NCBI GenBank assembly: GCA_031472005.1
Contig: PZJY01000002.1
Span: 992,001 to 1,056,000, forward strand
Length of the DNA: 64,000 nt
Source: Tetracladium setigerum
Lineage: Eukaryota > Ascomycota > Leotiomycetes > Helotiales
Reading direction: 5' to 3'
A program made the position numbers and the translations under genes. Of the stretch, positions 10,919 through 23,202 are shown one piece after another. Within the stretch, counting starts at the first letter, position 1. Every line of letters begins with the position of its first letter. A model generated the notes under the pieces. The model made no database searches. It had not been told where the DNA came from and saw only the letters and a list, made by a program, of their open reading frames with translations.

Positions 10919-11886
10919 TTACAGGATCATGCACTTGTCCTTCTTCTTCTTCTTGTTTGTCAAGAGAGCGGCACGCGTAGCATGTTCGAAAACCTCACGA
11001 ACACCCTCATTGGTCTTTGCTGAGCACTCAAGGTACTTGTAGGCACCAATCTTCTTGCGGATCTCCTCGCCCTGTTGTTATGGTCAGCCTCATCGCCTCG
11101 AAATATGTGCCAGAAGTTTGCTTGATATTTGAGAGGAGCTTTCTTACCTGCTCGGGAGTGACGGGCTTTTGGCTTGTCTTGTGGAGCTCCTCAATGGTCT
11201 TCTGGTCGTAACGCAAGTCCTTCTTGCAACCAACCAAGATGATTGGGAGGCCGCTGCAGAAGTGCAGAACTTCAGAAATCCACTACAATCATGCACGTGT
11301 CAGCGAAACCCTTATCGTCCAGGTGTAACTGAGGGGGTTTATCGTCGACCTACCTTCTCTTGGACGTTGTCGAGGGAATCGGGAGAGTCAACGGCGAAGC
11401 AGATGAGGATGACATGCGAGTCGGGGTATGATAGAGGTCGGAGACGATCGTAATCTTCTTGGCCAGCCGTATCCCATAGAGCTAGCTCGACGTGCTTTCC
11501 ATCCACCTCGACATCGGCAACATAGTTCTCGAAGACGGTTGGGACATACACCTGGAAGCACAAGCCGTTAGTACCATATGGCAGAATTGTGTATGCAGGT
11601 GTGTTTGATGGATGTTGGTCGGCGGATAGGAGTTGGTCGAAGCGGCCGGGGGGAGCTATCTTACCTCTGGGAAGGTTCCTTTTGAGAAGACGCTGTTGGG
11701 AATTAGTATCTCGCATCGTTGTGTACCTTATTCAACTTACATCAAAAGACAGGTTTTACCGCACTGTGGAGTAGAGTATTGTCAGTTTGGGCTTCAAACA
11801 ATCAAAGTGGAAACAGGAGGAGGGTTAGAGGAGGTGCATACCGCGCCGTCACCGACAATAACGAGCTTTCGACGGATTTCCGCCAT
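10919..11886 (-). CDS. rho1: Rho1 small GTPase
   Basis: Six exons (11842-11886, 11741-11763, 11665-11692, 11354-11551, 11148-11282, 10919-11071) encode 193 residues, the normal Rho length. The P-loop is GDGACGKT, the switch I region is VYVPTVFENYVADVEVDG, switch II is DTAGQEDYDRLRPLSY, the base-recognition motif is GCKKDLR and the last G motif is ECSAKT. A polylysine stretch precedes the CAAX box CMIL, whose final Leu predicts geranylgeranylation and plasma-membrane attachment. Rho1 activates 1,3-beta-glucan synthase and protein kinase C in cell-wall integrity and polarised growth. Assignment to Rho1 rather than Cdc42 or Rac rests on the FAVDSPDSLDNV and WISEVLHFC segments. The intron-exon phases all agree. 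Confidence 0.95.
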
Positions 11887-13299
11887 CTTGAGATGATGGG
11901 ATAGGGTTTGGATCTGTAGTTCGTAGGAGATGGAGAGTCGCAAACGAGGTTGCGGAGGTGCTGGAAGATGATGTAGGAGATCGTGGTCTGGGGGGAGGGG
12001 GTGTGAGGTTTGGATGTTGAGAGGAGGACGAGGCGACGGAAACAGTGAGTGAGTGAGGTCCAGCGGAAAGAGCTAGCGGCGGGTTGGCCTGATCGGGCAG
12101 GCCGCCACTTTTGGGAATTCTGGGGGAATTGAATTGGCTGAAGCTGGAAATGAAGGGAGGAACCTGGTAAATAACAAGCTGGTGATACTGTATTGTTTTG
12201 GTATTGTTAAAGACGTGTAATGTTGTATTTATTTATTATGATTTGATTTGATTTGATTTGGACTGGTTTTTAGATTGAAAAGATCTCACACATCGACAAA
12301 GACTGGCTTGGTACAGAACCTATTTATCTATATCTGAGCAGAAGACGAAAGTGATTCACCGCAAGGCGTATTCTCGCGCCTCCATCTACTCATTTCACTG
12401 ACAGCAGTCCTTCTTCCGAATCACTGCTAGCAGAATTCTGATACATCAGGATAACTACTATTATCTAGGTAGCTAAGGTAGGTATTTGTTCCACATCTAA
12501 GCCTTCGCAGATACCTCTCACCATCTCTTCTTACACACACATCAAGAACGCTCCCGAGAAGAGTCGTCATGGCTCGCTCTACCTGACGGGACCTGGTCCA
12601 GCTGAATGAAGCCATAGCCGGATGACTGCCTCTCCTTCTTCCCCTCGCAGTCCTGACGACGTTACCCTCCCGTCTGAGCCTCGGAGCCACTGAGTCAAGG
12701 AATCATGGAAAATGGAAAATGGAAATGGCGGCTGTGAAGGACTCTGTTGGACGTCGGTCAGCTCATTCGGGTGTGATCAGGACTTGTGCAATTTATGTGC
12801 ATTATTACCTCTTCACTATTTCTTATTGCACTAGCAATACGCAGTTCTCCCTCCTGTAATAAGATGGGGATAAAGATATGTAAGGGCATGCACTGCACTG
12901 CACTGACTGCACTGCATTGCACTATTCAAGCTTCGTTTGCTTGCGGTGGACCCCCTTTCTGTTCCATTTCCTCCTCCTCGGTCACTCTCGCGTGGGCAGG
13001 CAGAGTCCACACACAGACAGTTATCAGAAAGATTTTCAAATGATCAAGATTCCAGATTGAAAATATCCAATTCTTTCTCTCTAAATGACAGGACTTTATA
13101 GTATTCCTCTCAGAGATACACACACATTTCCATTCATCTCATTTTCGAAATGGACATATTGATTGAACAATAATCACGTGTTGCAAGCCTCAATCAGGTC
13201 TAGCACGCCAAGCTTGAATATCAATTCGAGCTCTCCGAGTGCCCAAAAAATATATATCTCCCCCCAAACCAGAACCTCACACCACCCTCCCCCAAAGCC
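11887..13299. other. Divergent spacer between rho1 and uL24m
   Basis: No gene is visible. It contains a TAGG motif at 12463-12484, a CACTG microrepeat at 12887-12923, a CACGTG hexamer at 13175-13180, and CT-rich sequence just before the uL24m start. The first 150 bases upstream of rho1 are CT-rich in its direction of transcription. Confidence 0.5.
12887..12923. repeat. CACTG/TGCAC microrepeat
   Basis: The tract repeats TGCACTGCACTG with small interruptions over about 37 bases in non-coding sequence. It is short and imperfect. Confidence 0.6.
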
Positions 13300-14501
13300 A
13301 TGCACAAAGTCTTCCGCCGCACCCTCCTCGCGGAGAAGCAAGCCGCCCGGCGCCTGGCCGCCAAAAAGGTCACCAAGAAGCGCGACCTAGCCAAATCTAT
13401 CCGCCAGCAAGTCGCGCACACCCGCAAAGAAGAGACGGCCGACCTCAAGCAAGCCCGTCTGGCGCGCCGAGAAGATTACGAGCTGGGCCCGTTAGCACCG
13501 AGAAGAGATGTGGGTGACAAGGCGGATACATATGGTTCCATTGGTGGACACCGTACGCAGAGAGACCTGTTGAGACCGAAGGTGTTGATGGAGACCTTGA
13601 AGTCTGTGGGTGGAGTATATATGAACATTGTCGCTGGCGATCGAGTAGTGCTGTTGGAGGGGAAGGACAAGGGAAAGATTGGAAAGGTCACGCAAACGGA
13701 TAAGATGCGAGCATCGTGTACAGTTGAAGGAATGAATGTAGTAAGTACTTCTATACCCATCCACTCACACCATCTCAGGGGATCCAATCCATTGAACCAT
13801 TGGCACAACTAACAACATCTCCTCCGTAACAGGCAGACGTATCTATACCAAAGTACATGATTTCCGCCGAAGACCCCGACCAACGTCCCGTCCGCTCTGT
13901 CGAAATCCCCGTCCCCATCACCTCCGTTCGCCTCGTCCACCCACTCACTGACCCTGAGACTGGCATTACTCGCGACGTAATCGTCAAGAAAGTCGTCAAC
14001 AGCAAGATCTGGTACGATCGTCACACTGGCACCCGTCGCTGGTCTCGTATCATCCCTGGTCTCAACATCGTCATCCCATGGCCACACAAAGCGCCCAAAC
14101 AGCACACTGACGGACCCAATGACACACTGCGGATGGAAGTCGAGGAGCGAAGTTTTGTGCCTACACTTTTGAGACCGCCGATGCCGAGCACGGTGATTGA
14201 TGAGCTGAGGAATAAATTCTCCAAGTTCAGGACACGCCACGATCCGGAATACATCGAGTTGAAGGAGCAGGAGGAGCAAGCGTTGCAGGAGAAGAAACTG
14301 CTGATTAAGAAGATGAGGACGCCACTAAGCGAGGCAAATAGAAAGGCGAGGAAAGAGAGGAAGGCCTTGGGCAAGGGCAAGTTGACGAAGCCGATGTTGG
14401 AGAAGATTGGCGAGGTTATTGCCTCAAAGAGGCAGCTTGCGCTGGAGGGCGCGGGAGTCACTGTAGAACAATTTGTCAGAGTAGAGCCGGAATCGGCGTG
14501 A
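13300..14501 (+). CDS. Mitochondrial large-subunit ribosomal protein uL24m (KOW motif)
   Basis: Two exons, 13300-13740 and 13833-14501, give 369 residues. The N-terminus is rich in Arg, Lys and Ala and poor in acids (MHKVFRRTLLAEKQAARRLA), as in mitochondrial presequences. A KOW-type stretch (NIVAGDRVVLLEGKDKGKIG, residues about 108-127) identifies the uL24 family; the yeast mitochondrial member is Mrpl40. The downstream part (PITSVRLVHP, TRRWSRIIPG) and a charged helical C-terminus match fungal mitochondrial forms, which are much longer than bacterial L24 (about 100 residues). It should sit near the exit tunnel of the mitoribosome. The intron falls inside the KOW-containing domain with matching phase 0. 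Confidence 0.88.
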
Positions 14502-14971
14502 TGCTAGAGGAAGGTGTATGAATAGGTAGAAAAGAAGGGATTTTTGGCTGTAAAAACAGAAAGATAGTGGCATTTGGTAGGCGTTGCAAAAATCCTGTAT
14601 ATTGTATCTCGCGTAGATATATATTTCATTCACAATGTTATATATGAAAAAATAGGGATTTCATTATACTGTTTCATTAGAAAGACGGTATGTATTTGTT
14701 CTGTGTGGAGTAGGTTGCGATCTAGAATAGAAGACAAGCGCAACTATATAAGTAGGCAGCTACGATTGCAACAGAAACGTCGTACGTGAAATAGAAGCGA
14801 TGATATATCTAGAGGATACAGGATTAGTCGACTTCACCCGTTGCATGAAGATTCTAAGTGAACAGAGGATTAGAATCTTGCATACTATCATTGAAGAAAG
14901 ACGTCTATTGTACTTTTCCCATTCGCCGTAAACGAGCTTGCGGATAACTATACCAAACATAACTAACTACC
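14502..14971. other. Convergent 3' spacer
   Basis: AT-rich sequence between the ends of uL24m and ELP1. No gene or repeat is seen. Confidence 0.5.
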
Positions 14972-17900
14972 TTACGTTCCCAACAACGACAGCTTCTCAA
15001 ACGCCTTAACAACAGGCGCCTCTCTCTTCCTCCCACTCGCCTCAATACTATCCTGCAAAACGCCATCCGCACCCACGGCTCTATACTGCTCCCCTCCTTC
15101 CTGGGGACTACCAGCCTTCACTTCACTCCCATCACCCTGGACACCACCCCCAGAACCAGCAAATACCTCCTCCAAACAGTCCCGACACATGCCAACCACC
15201 TCTACCACAGCAGCTTCTAAAACCCTCGCACGTTCCCACATTGCTCTCCTGATCAAGCCTTCCACCAATCTCGATACGTCCCCTCTCACACTCTCAACCC
15301 TTTGTATCAACCTCTCCACACTATTCACCAGATACTCCTCCTCATACACACTTCCTTTCTTCCCCCTCGCTCGCTTCCTCTCCTCCCTCTTCCGATTCTT
15401 ACTCGTTGCTCGACTTGTTCCCGTGCCTGCTGTGCCTACACTACCCGCTTTACCCGTGTAGCGCGTGAAGAGACTGCGATTTGTCGAGAGGCGAGATGAA
15501 GCCGCCAGACTGATGTCGTCGGGGATATCGCCATCTGCACCAGCACCGGAGCGTTCACCTTCGTAGAATGCTAGGGGGTCTTGAATGGCTTTGAGGCGTA
15601 GTTCGCGAATGCGAGGTACTTGTGCGTTTAATTGTGCTTTGCAATCTGCGAGTAGCTCGGTGGAGGATGCGAATGCTTCGCCGAGCCCTGGATCAACGAC
15701 TTCTTCTAATAATGTGAATTCTCGCTTGAGAGCGATGAGATGTAGTGCCTCGGAGAAGAAATAACCTTTGCAATAGGCACGACAGGCGTTTGGAACGGAG
15801 GAGAGATAGTCAAGTTGGATGGTGGCAGCAGAGAAGTAGTCTTTGCTTTCGAGGAGACCATCGTAGAGAGCGGTGGCGAGATTTGTGAGGGCGGAAGAGG
15901 AAAGGGGAGGAGTTTGAGAAAGTGCTGTGAAAAGTGTTTCGCGCCATTGGGAGGGACCGGAGGCGAGGTAGCAGGTGCTTGCTTTGGTGTAATTGTGGAG
16001 GGATTCGTAGGCCAATGCTGCCTCTTTGAAGAGGAATTTTGATTCGAGATGTGCGGCGTAGAGAGAAGTTAGGGTGGCGTGTCGCTCCGGGTTGTAGCGG
16101 TAGAGACTTAATGCGGATTGGTAGAGGTCGTGTTTTTGGGTGTAGGTTTGGAGTTGGGAGAAGTCGTCGAGAGTATATAAGTGGGTGAGGGCTTTGGAAT
16201 GGCGGCTGAGATAGTCGTCGATGCTGAAGCGGCGGCGGAGTTCGCCCATTTCTTGGAGATTTTGCATGAACGGGAGGTATTCTCGGGGTCCTTTTGTGAT
16301 CTTTGTGCAACGAGGAGAGAAAGTTCGAGGTTGTAGAGTCCAAGTGCGTTGTCATAGAGTTTATTCACATCGGCTAAGAAGCAGATATGCTCTACCGCCT
16401 TGTCGGCCATGGTTGGGTTGTCCTTCATGAGTTGAGCAACTACCAAAAGACCGTCGTCGAGTGCGGGTGGCGATTTCGACACATTTGCTGTGATGATATT
16501 CTGGAGATTTGTAGTCTGACGTGTTTGGAGAACCTCCAGTACAGCATCACAGATTCTGTTAACTTTCGAAGTTTGGACAAGTGTATTCTCCAGAGGAGCG
16601 GCGGTAACAGCTACACCTTCTTGAAGAGTTGTTTGGGTTCGTGTCTCTTTATACATAAGCTGGGTCACATCTTCCTCTCTGTAAAAGTGTCAGCCTCTTC
16701 CCGGACCTGGATTATTTGCTACATACCTCAAAGACGATAGGAATAGGTCAATATACGTGACTTTCTTGACTTGGTCAACAAAAAGAGCGACGTTCGATAA
16801 GAACTGTGCCGGATTGTGATCATACAAGATGTTCATGTCGACTCTCTGCGTTCTACAATGAGTGAAGGCCTTACGGTAGTTCTTGTCGTCAATCAATTTC
16901 CTAATCCCTGCAAGCACCATTGCCCGAGGAAAGATTGTTTCGAGGTTCCACGTGGCATTTGAAGTAAGAGACCGAGTGAAGTTGGCATGGCTGTTACGAT
17001 ACGGGATCCACGCTCAACGCTACGACAACGCTCATCTGTTTCTGGATCATCTGCTGGGACCTCGAGATCTGTTCACAATTAGTAGAGATTCGCTTGAAAA
17101 TGAATGAACACTTACTATGCACTTCAGTAATATGCACGAATTTGAGGAGATGTGTTGTGGTTGTAAGAATAAGATGTACTGGCGTGACAATGAACGAGGT
17201 GCAATTCTTTACAAGCAGACGCGAGTCCGCGTAGAGGTGGCCGTTGCGCGACAAACCGAAAGCGATGTGAGTATTCCCATAAGGAATAACTTCAACCCAA
17301 GGCAAGTATGTTTTGAAACTGCACTGCGCAAGTGTTGCATCCCCAAATGAAAGAGTATGCAAATCTCCAGCTCGACCTTGAGCAAACGGATGACTGGATC
17401 CCTCTTCTGAAAAGCTAAAGATAGACGCAATTTCTGAGATAGGTGTGGTCCTAGGATCCTGCTCCTCGAGTCTTCCAGTGTCATTATCAAAATTGAAGTG
17501 TTTTATACACTCTCCACGCTCATGCCTCTGCAAAGCCAGTATTTGGTTTTCAGCCCCAAAGCAGAGATGTTGATAATTGCCAATTTGAGACTCTACTTTC
17601 GCAAAAGTAATCTTTCCTATCAATGTAGGTTTAGGCGCAGATGCGGAGACGCTCTTCCACTCGAACAGTGATACGCCGTCATGATGCAACACTGCAATCG
17701 AAGAAGCGTCACTATTGAACGCGATATCAATGGCATTGGACGATACCTCAAATTCGTGTAATGCCATGGGGGGTGGCATATTGGCAGTTTTGAAAGGAGT
17801 CAGTTTGATCAATGAACCATCCAGAACTGCTACCACCCCACTATCTTGTGGGGGTGAAGTTGAACCTCGTGCTGTGTGGAAAGTATACTCAATTAGGTGT

Positions 17901-19154
17901 ATCGATTCTATGATTTGTTAGCTCAAGACCTGAATTAGACTCAATGCTCAAAAAACTCACCAGAGGCAACTGTGATGAATCTCAAGGCTCTTTCGGGATG
18001 CCAAGTTACGTGACAGCTTGGTAGGAGAGACTCCACTCTGACCTCTTGCTTCAGATACCAGTGGTAATTTCCCATCGTCCATAGCTGAGTGCTATCTGAC
18101 AAAATGACTGCCAAAACGGTAGAATCCGAGTTCCAGGCGAGTTTGATATGTTGATCTGGTTTGTGAAGTTGATCTGGCGTGAGACGAAGGCTGAATTCTC
18201 CATGCCTCAGACCATTTCGCTCAAAGAAGACAACATCAATCCTCTTATCAAGACGTTGGATTCCGGCAATCAGATTACCGGCTGGTCTCCAACTCAACGC
18301 GCTTTCCAATCCATCAACGGGCTCGCTGACGCTGTCTAGGACTCCTTCTCTTGAGTACACTCTGATCATTCGTCTTGCGCCTCCCTCTATGGTGGAAATG
18401 GCAAGATATGCTCCATCTCCTCTCCATGTGATCGTAGCTCTCGAGTCATCGTTTGAGCTCAAAACACCCTCGTCAGTTCTCTCGGGCATGGTGGGATCTC
18501 GGAGAGCTTTGGCTCCCCTCCCATGGAATTGTGTTTCCTTCTTACCCCAACCAACCGAGACATGATTTGATGCCTTCAGGTCCTCGGCTGTCATGGTAAC
18601 ATCTGTAATACCTTCAAACCCGCGACTCATGAACACTACAGTGTCTACTTTCGTAGTAATGGCCAGCAGCTCCTCGTCAGGAGACCATTTTGCAGCGGTG
18701 ATACCCTCGTCAATCGAACCTACAATCTCAATCCGGTCCTCGCCTGACATGGGCTCTTCTCTCACAACAACAATATCGCCACCAGCGAGGACAAGGCATG
18801 CTGTTAAACTGTCCCCAAAGTAGTGAAGACTGAGAATTTCATCACAATTGAGTTCTGGATTAGGGCATGGCGCATCCCATGAGGTGATAGTTGTAAATTC
18901 ACTATTGACATTAGCAAAGAACACACAATGTAGAGTAAAGTAGAGTAGAGTAGAACAAGGCTGATTTACTATTTGAGATGCTTCGTCTTCACCCTGACCA
19001 AGTCTATCAGAGAGTTTTCGGAAGTTGGACCAAAAGTGCAAACAATGGAGTCATCAGAGTCTGCCAAGTCCCATGTTGCAGCGGTCAAAGGTCGTCCGTT
19101 GAACTGAGCTGGAGCCTTTCCCTGCTCATACCGGCTGTTTCTGAGATTGCGCAT
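14972..19154 (-). CDS. elp1: Elongator complex subunit 1 (ELP1/IKI3), with two apparent frameshifts
   Basis: The exons are 18970-19154, 17961-18901, 17116-17907, 16727-17068 and 14972-16678, giving about 1,322 residues, the usual ELP1 length. The N-terminal half is WD40/beta-propeller-like (start MRNLRN, then EFTTITSWDAPCPNPEL). It is followed by family hallmarks such as LQMPRG, MVLAGIRKLIDDKNYRKAF, YDHNPAQFLSNV, SQKDP and LPFMQNLQEMGELRR, then the C-terminal helical repeats and a basic Lys/Arg patch. ELP1 scaffolds Elongator, which modifies wobble uridines in tRNAs. The frame breaks twice inside otherwise conserved motifs: at 16946-16947 (expected GNLE after MPR) and at 16285-16288 (expected DPREYLPF). 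Each is cured by one extra base in a homopolymer, and exon phases need exactly that. I read it as an intact gene with sequencing errors. Confidence 0.93.
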
Positions 19155-19422
19155 TTTGAAAAGGCTGTCAGGTAGCACCTTTGTCCAGCAAAGTTCTGCT
19201 GTAGAGATTGAGAGTATCAAGATCGACTTCGCGATGCTTCCAAGAGATAATTTTTGACGATTTTCACTAGACCCACACCATCCCTGCACTTCCCCAGACT
19301 GCGAGTCTCCCGATCTTTTGGAGTTCCACTTCCCTCTTCCTCTTCCACGACACAACTTCTCTCCCTCCCTCACAATTGGGATACATGATATTCACAATAT
19401 ACACAACATACACTACGGAGCC
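19155..19422. promoter_or_regulatory. Shared divergent promoter region
   Basis: Only 268 bp separate the starts of ELP1 (leftward) and the DUF3984-like gene (rightward), so both promoters must lie here or overlap the leaders. The right half is CT-rich towards the rightward gene (CTTCCCTCTTCCTCTTCC). No specific site is assigned. Confidence 0.5.
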
Positions 19423-20586
19423 ATGGATGTCGCATACAACCAGCACTCGCCTCATTCCCGGCATCACAGCCGTTCCTCAACGAATCTTACGCACCTCACG
19501 CTTGCCCCCCTCACCTCCCGATTGCCCATAACCGAGTCGGACGACCTCGAGCTTGAGCTCCCTGAAACATATCACGGCTCGTACATAGAAGGTCGCTCTG
19601 CGCCTACAACGCCATCTATTCTCTCTCGTTCCTCCTCCCGGGTTTCCTTGAAAAAGCCCGCACATGTCACTCTACCGAAAAGCAAGTCTAGCACTCATCT
19701 CATTGCCGCAAGACAACCTCGGTACGCCCCCACAACCCCAGGTGGAACCAAACTTCGGCATGCGGTGAAGAGAGAAGAATTATTTATAAGCTCTTTGACT
19801 ACAAAGGATAGAAGTGACTCGGATTGGCTGCTACGAACCAGTGCTTCCATATCTACCTCGACGCGCGAATCGAAAGGCCAAGCATGGCTCGTCTCGAGGG
19901 CAAGCTCTACAAGCTTGACCGGGCAACAGGATGAGGAGGAGGAGGAATTCGAGCGTACTCTCGCACGGGAAAGGGAACAAACCAGCATGCATACTAGCCG
20001 GAGGGAAAGTGTAGTGACTGTCGATGCGGATGACGAGTTCTCGCCTATCACAGCAAAGAGGAGCTTAAGTTTCGGTCCACCAACTGGAGTCCGAAGTCGA
20101 CCAATGAGCAGATTTAATAGCCAGAACAATAGTAGGAGGGGTAGCCGGGCACACCTCTTCACAGCGACAGCAGGCGACCAAGAAGGTTATTTTGATCAGA
20201 AAGATTTGGACCAAGCCGATTTTATGATTGAACCTGACTTCGTGAATGCCGAGGAAGAGGAAGCCCACGAGAATAGAGGGGGCACTAGAGATGATGAAGA
20301 TATTGTCAGAAAGCTTGCTTGGGCGAATAGCAATGGCATGGGCGGATGGGTCGAGCGGATGCTAGGCTGGAGCTTATTTGCTGTTGACGAGGATGGGGAG
20401 GATCTAGAAGATTCAGAAGCGAGGGAGAATGGAGAAGCTTCAGATATCTCATCGAAGAGAGGAGGTGCTTTTGATGGGCCTCTAGAATTACAAATATCGG
20501 ATATGCCGATCTTGAAGGATGATGAAACTGGAGGCTGGCAGGATGCAGCGTGGCTTTTAAGTGTTGCAACAAAGGTGTTACTTTAG
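19423..20586 (+). CDS. Ser-rich conserved fungal protein, DUF3984-like
   Basis: A single exon encodes 387 residues from the ATG at 19423. An in-frame ATG at 19318 would add 35 residues rich in His and Ile that look like leader sequence. The N-terminal part has STNLTHLTLAPLTSRLP, APTTPSILSRSSSRVSLKK and a second APTTPGGTKLRHAVKREE, which I recall from the fungal family DUF3984, although I cannot verify this here. The middle is Ser/Glu-rich and low in complexity. The C-terminus has a more ordered Trp-rich block (GMGGWVERMLGW, GGWQDAAWLLSVATKVLL). There are no transmembrane segments or catalytic motifs. Function is unknown. It is divergently paired with ELP1. Confidence 0.8.
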   Translation: MDVAYNQHSPHSRHHSRSSTNLTHLTLAPLTSRLPITESDDLELELPETYHGSYIEGRSAPTTPSILSRSSSRVSLKKPAHVTLPKSKSSTHLIAARQPRYAPTTPGGTKLRHAVKREELFISSLTTKDRSDSDWLLRTSASISTSTRESKGQAWLVSRASSTSLTGQQDEEEEEFERTLAREREQTSMHTSRRESVVTVDADDEFSPITAKRSLSFGPPTGVRSRPMSRFNSQNNSRRGSRAHLFTATAGDQEGYFDQKDLDQADFMIEPDFVNAEEEEAHENRGGTRDDEDIVRKLAWANSNGMGGWVERMLGWSLFAVDEDGEDLEDSEARENGEASDISSKRGGAFDGPLELQISDMPILKDDETGGWQDAAWLLSVATKVLL

Positions 20587-21283
20587 CAGGATACCGCTGA
20601 GGTTTAAAAACAATGCTCTTATCATGGTTATTTTTATGTCTTTGTCCCTGCGTTCTTTGAGCCGTGATTTATAATATGAATAATAGTCCTCTCACTTTCT
20701 CTGTTGAGCCTCCTTTTATTTTCACCTGTAAGTAATTGATAATCTTTTGGTATTGTAATTATAGTTTGTATTCTTTTTTTCTGCCTCTTTTAAGTAGCGA
20801 TTCACAAAATCCAGTTCTTCGTCTCTGGGCAAGTTCTTTCGGAAATATTTTCATCTTTCTGAGACGGTGTTTGTTCTGGGGTTGACTCGTAGTCTTCTCT
20901 CCAACTGTTACTTATTTATACGTAGGTAACATACAGAACAGCATTGTTACATTAAATAAAGAGAAAAAACAATTTAGAAGTACTTTTAAGAGAAGAAACG
21001 GTTTAGAAATAGCTAGAAGGAAGTAACTCTTCCCAAAATAAATATAAAACTAATGTTATCATCTTCTCCCATGAACATATGACTGTTTTTCTACGAAATA
21101 TATATTGATGACGATTCACAAATACTCGTCGTATAAGCCAATCCTTCCCGCCGTAACAATCATTCGAGCCGTTGGTAATTCAGTATATCCTCATGCCGGC
21201 AAGGCTTCAACTTCCTCTTCATCTTCTTCTTCCCGACATCAGACACCTCAAACCAACAACGCAACCCCCCAAAGATCCCCAAG
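20587..21283. other. Intergenic spacer between two rightward genes
   Basis: AT-rich sequence without a recognisable gene; the last 100 bases are leader-like. Confidence 0.5.
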
Positions 21284-23202
21284 ATGTGTATCACTTACCA
21301 ATACTCGTCCAAGCATTGCTATAGCTTTCTCGAATTTCATTTGATCTGCTTCGAGCATCTCGAACATACTCGCGAGCAACGCGACGTAAGTTCTTCCCTT
21401 TGGGTTGCCTCACCCACTCACTCCACTCCATCATATCTAACTCACATACTTGGCAGAACGAACCTTGCCCACAGGCAACAATCCTAGAGAAGGATGCTGT
21501 GAAGTTGACTTGTAGATGCATTTACGACGATGGACGAGGTTGTCTGGTCGAGGCCGACTTCTCGAAGGGCCAGAGATACCTTTTTGAGGCCGAGGATAGT
21601 CGTGTGTAAGTGGCTGTCTTCCGTTCTCTCTGCTCATATGATACCGTCACGTTCTTGGGTCTTGAATTGCTCTTTGTTTTACTAAAGTGTATGCATGATA
21701 GTGCACGAGACCGAGCCTACGAGCAAGCTGTTCAAGACAACCTCAAGGCCCAGCAGAGGAAGTTGGAGAAGGAGGAACGTAAGGAGCGAGTTAATCGACG
21801 CAAGGAAGACAATAAGCGGTTCGTTCCTTCCCCCGTACTCATTTCTCTGCCCCCAAACTAACAGTGACTTAGCCGTCGTATGACAGAGAAGACAAACCGC
21901 GACCTCGAGGAGATCAGTCAAACCATTGGAGAATACGCAATTGATGATACTGATATGGGTGTTGCTCCTGACGGAGGTGAACGATCTGCCACTCACGACA
22001 ACGAGCATGCAGCTGGCCATGGCCATGGCCATAAACGCAATCGATCCGAAAGCATTTCACTGTCTGAATTAAGTTCTTTGAGCAGCGATTGGGATGATGA
22101 CCGCCCTATTCAGGATCTCACTATAAATAGGGGGCCTGCACCAACAGAGCATCTCGATTTCTGGTTCCAATACAGCGAGCCCGAATTAGACCCCGTGAAA
22201 GACGATGAAGGCTCTCCTTCTAATGGAAAGCAATCCGATACTTCTTCTTCTGTTCTTGCAGACACAGATAAATCTTCTTCAGAGTCCTGTTCCATTCCTA
22301 TCGAGCTCGTAGACTCTGGCGATGATCTTCCAGATTACGTCTCTGAGGTGGATCACAATCTTCCAGACGACGATGCTGAGTTCGAGGATGAAGTTCGAGA
22401 CTATGATTCAGACGATTTCTACGAAGACCACGAAATGGAAAGCCGAAGCCGTTATTCTGAGAAGGGCCGAGGAGCTTTCTACGACTCTGGCGACGATGCA
22501 GATGCAGATACTGGTGCGTATGACTCGGGTTCAGAGTATAGTAACTCGGAATGGGAATCCGACTTCAAGAGAGGTCCAACAAATACGGGACGACGCTCTC
22601 TTCATTATGAAGGAAGCTCGCCTGAAAACCAAGGTTTCGCTCAACCTCGTCTTCCCCCACGCCGCCTCTACGACCCTGCGCCCGTCACTGGCAGCAACAG
22701 ACTCGGCATGAACCCATACGGTATGGATGGAAAGTTGCTTCATACTCCCAATGTCATCTACGGAATCTCTGGTGAACGTGATGCGGACACCAACATGAGC
22801 AATCACCTCCCTGGAGGCCGTATCCTACGATCTACTACGCGAGCACAATCTCATGGCCAGAGCCGCAGTCCCTTCGCATCCCAGCCTACTCAACGTACAA
22901 ACTCAGTAACCTACCAATCTGGCTTTGTTGATGACGACGATGGGCACACTGGCAGCGTTTACCCCGAGTATCCTGCTCACCGTTCCAGACCTGCCTATAC
23001 TCAATCATCTTCTTTCCGAGGTAGCGATCGTGTTGGAAGCTCTCTCGGTGCTGCTGAGTATGGCAATTCCGGCTCTGATACCCATATTGCATTCCATTCA
23101 GGCTCTCCTAGTCAGGTCGGTCAAGCCGAGATCCTTGAGGACATGATTGATACTGAAAAGAAACGAGTCAACGAGTTTGATGATGATGTCGATATGGATT
23201 GA
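21284..23202 (+). CDS. Acidic, Ser/Asp-rich protein of unknown function
   Basis: The proposed exons are 21284-21385, 21457-21603, 21688-21818 and 21873-23202, giving 569 residues. The N-terminus is Cys-containing (MCITYQYSSKHCYSF, then LTCRCIYDDGRGCLVEADF). A charged coiled-coil-like helix follows (residues about 100-127, AQQRKLEKEERKERVNRRKE), and then a long disordered acidic region with DSGDD and SDDFYEDHEME stretches. I do not recognise a family. The third exon needs a less usual AAG acceptor at 21687 for the phases to fit; the stronger TAG at 21701 would break the frame, so this junction is uncertain. The start codon and first exon are also tentative. The coiled coil and final exon are the most secure parts. 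Confidence 0.65.

Noticed and set aside
22322..22711. 129-codon open frame in the acidic unknown gene
   Set aside because: It is an alternative frame of the long fourth exon; the main frame is far longer and continuous with upstream exons.
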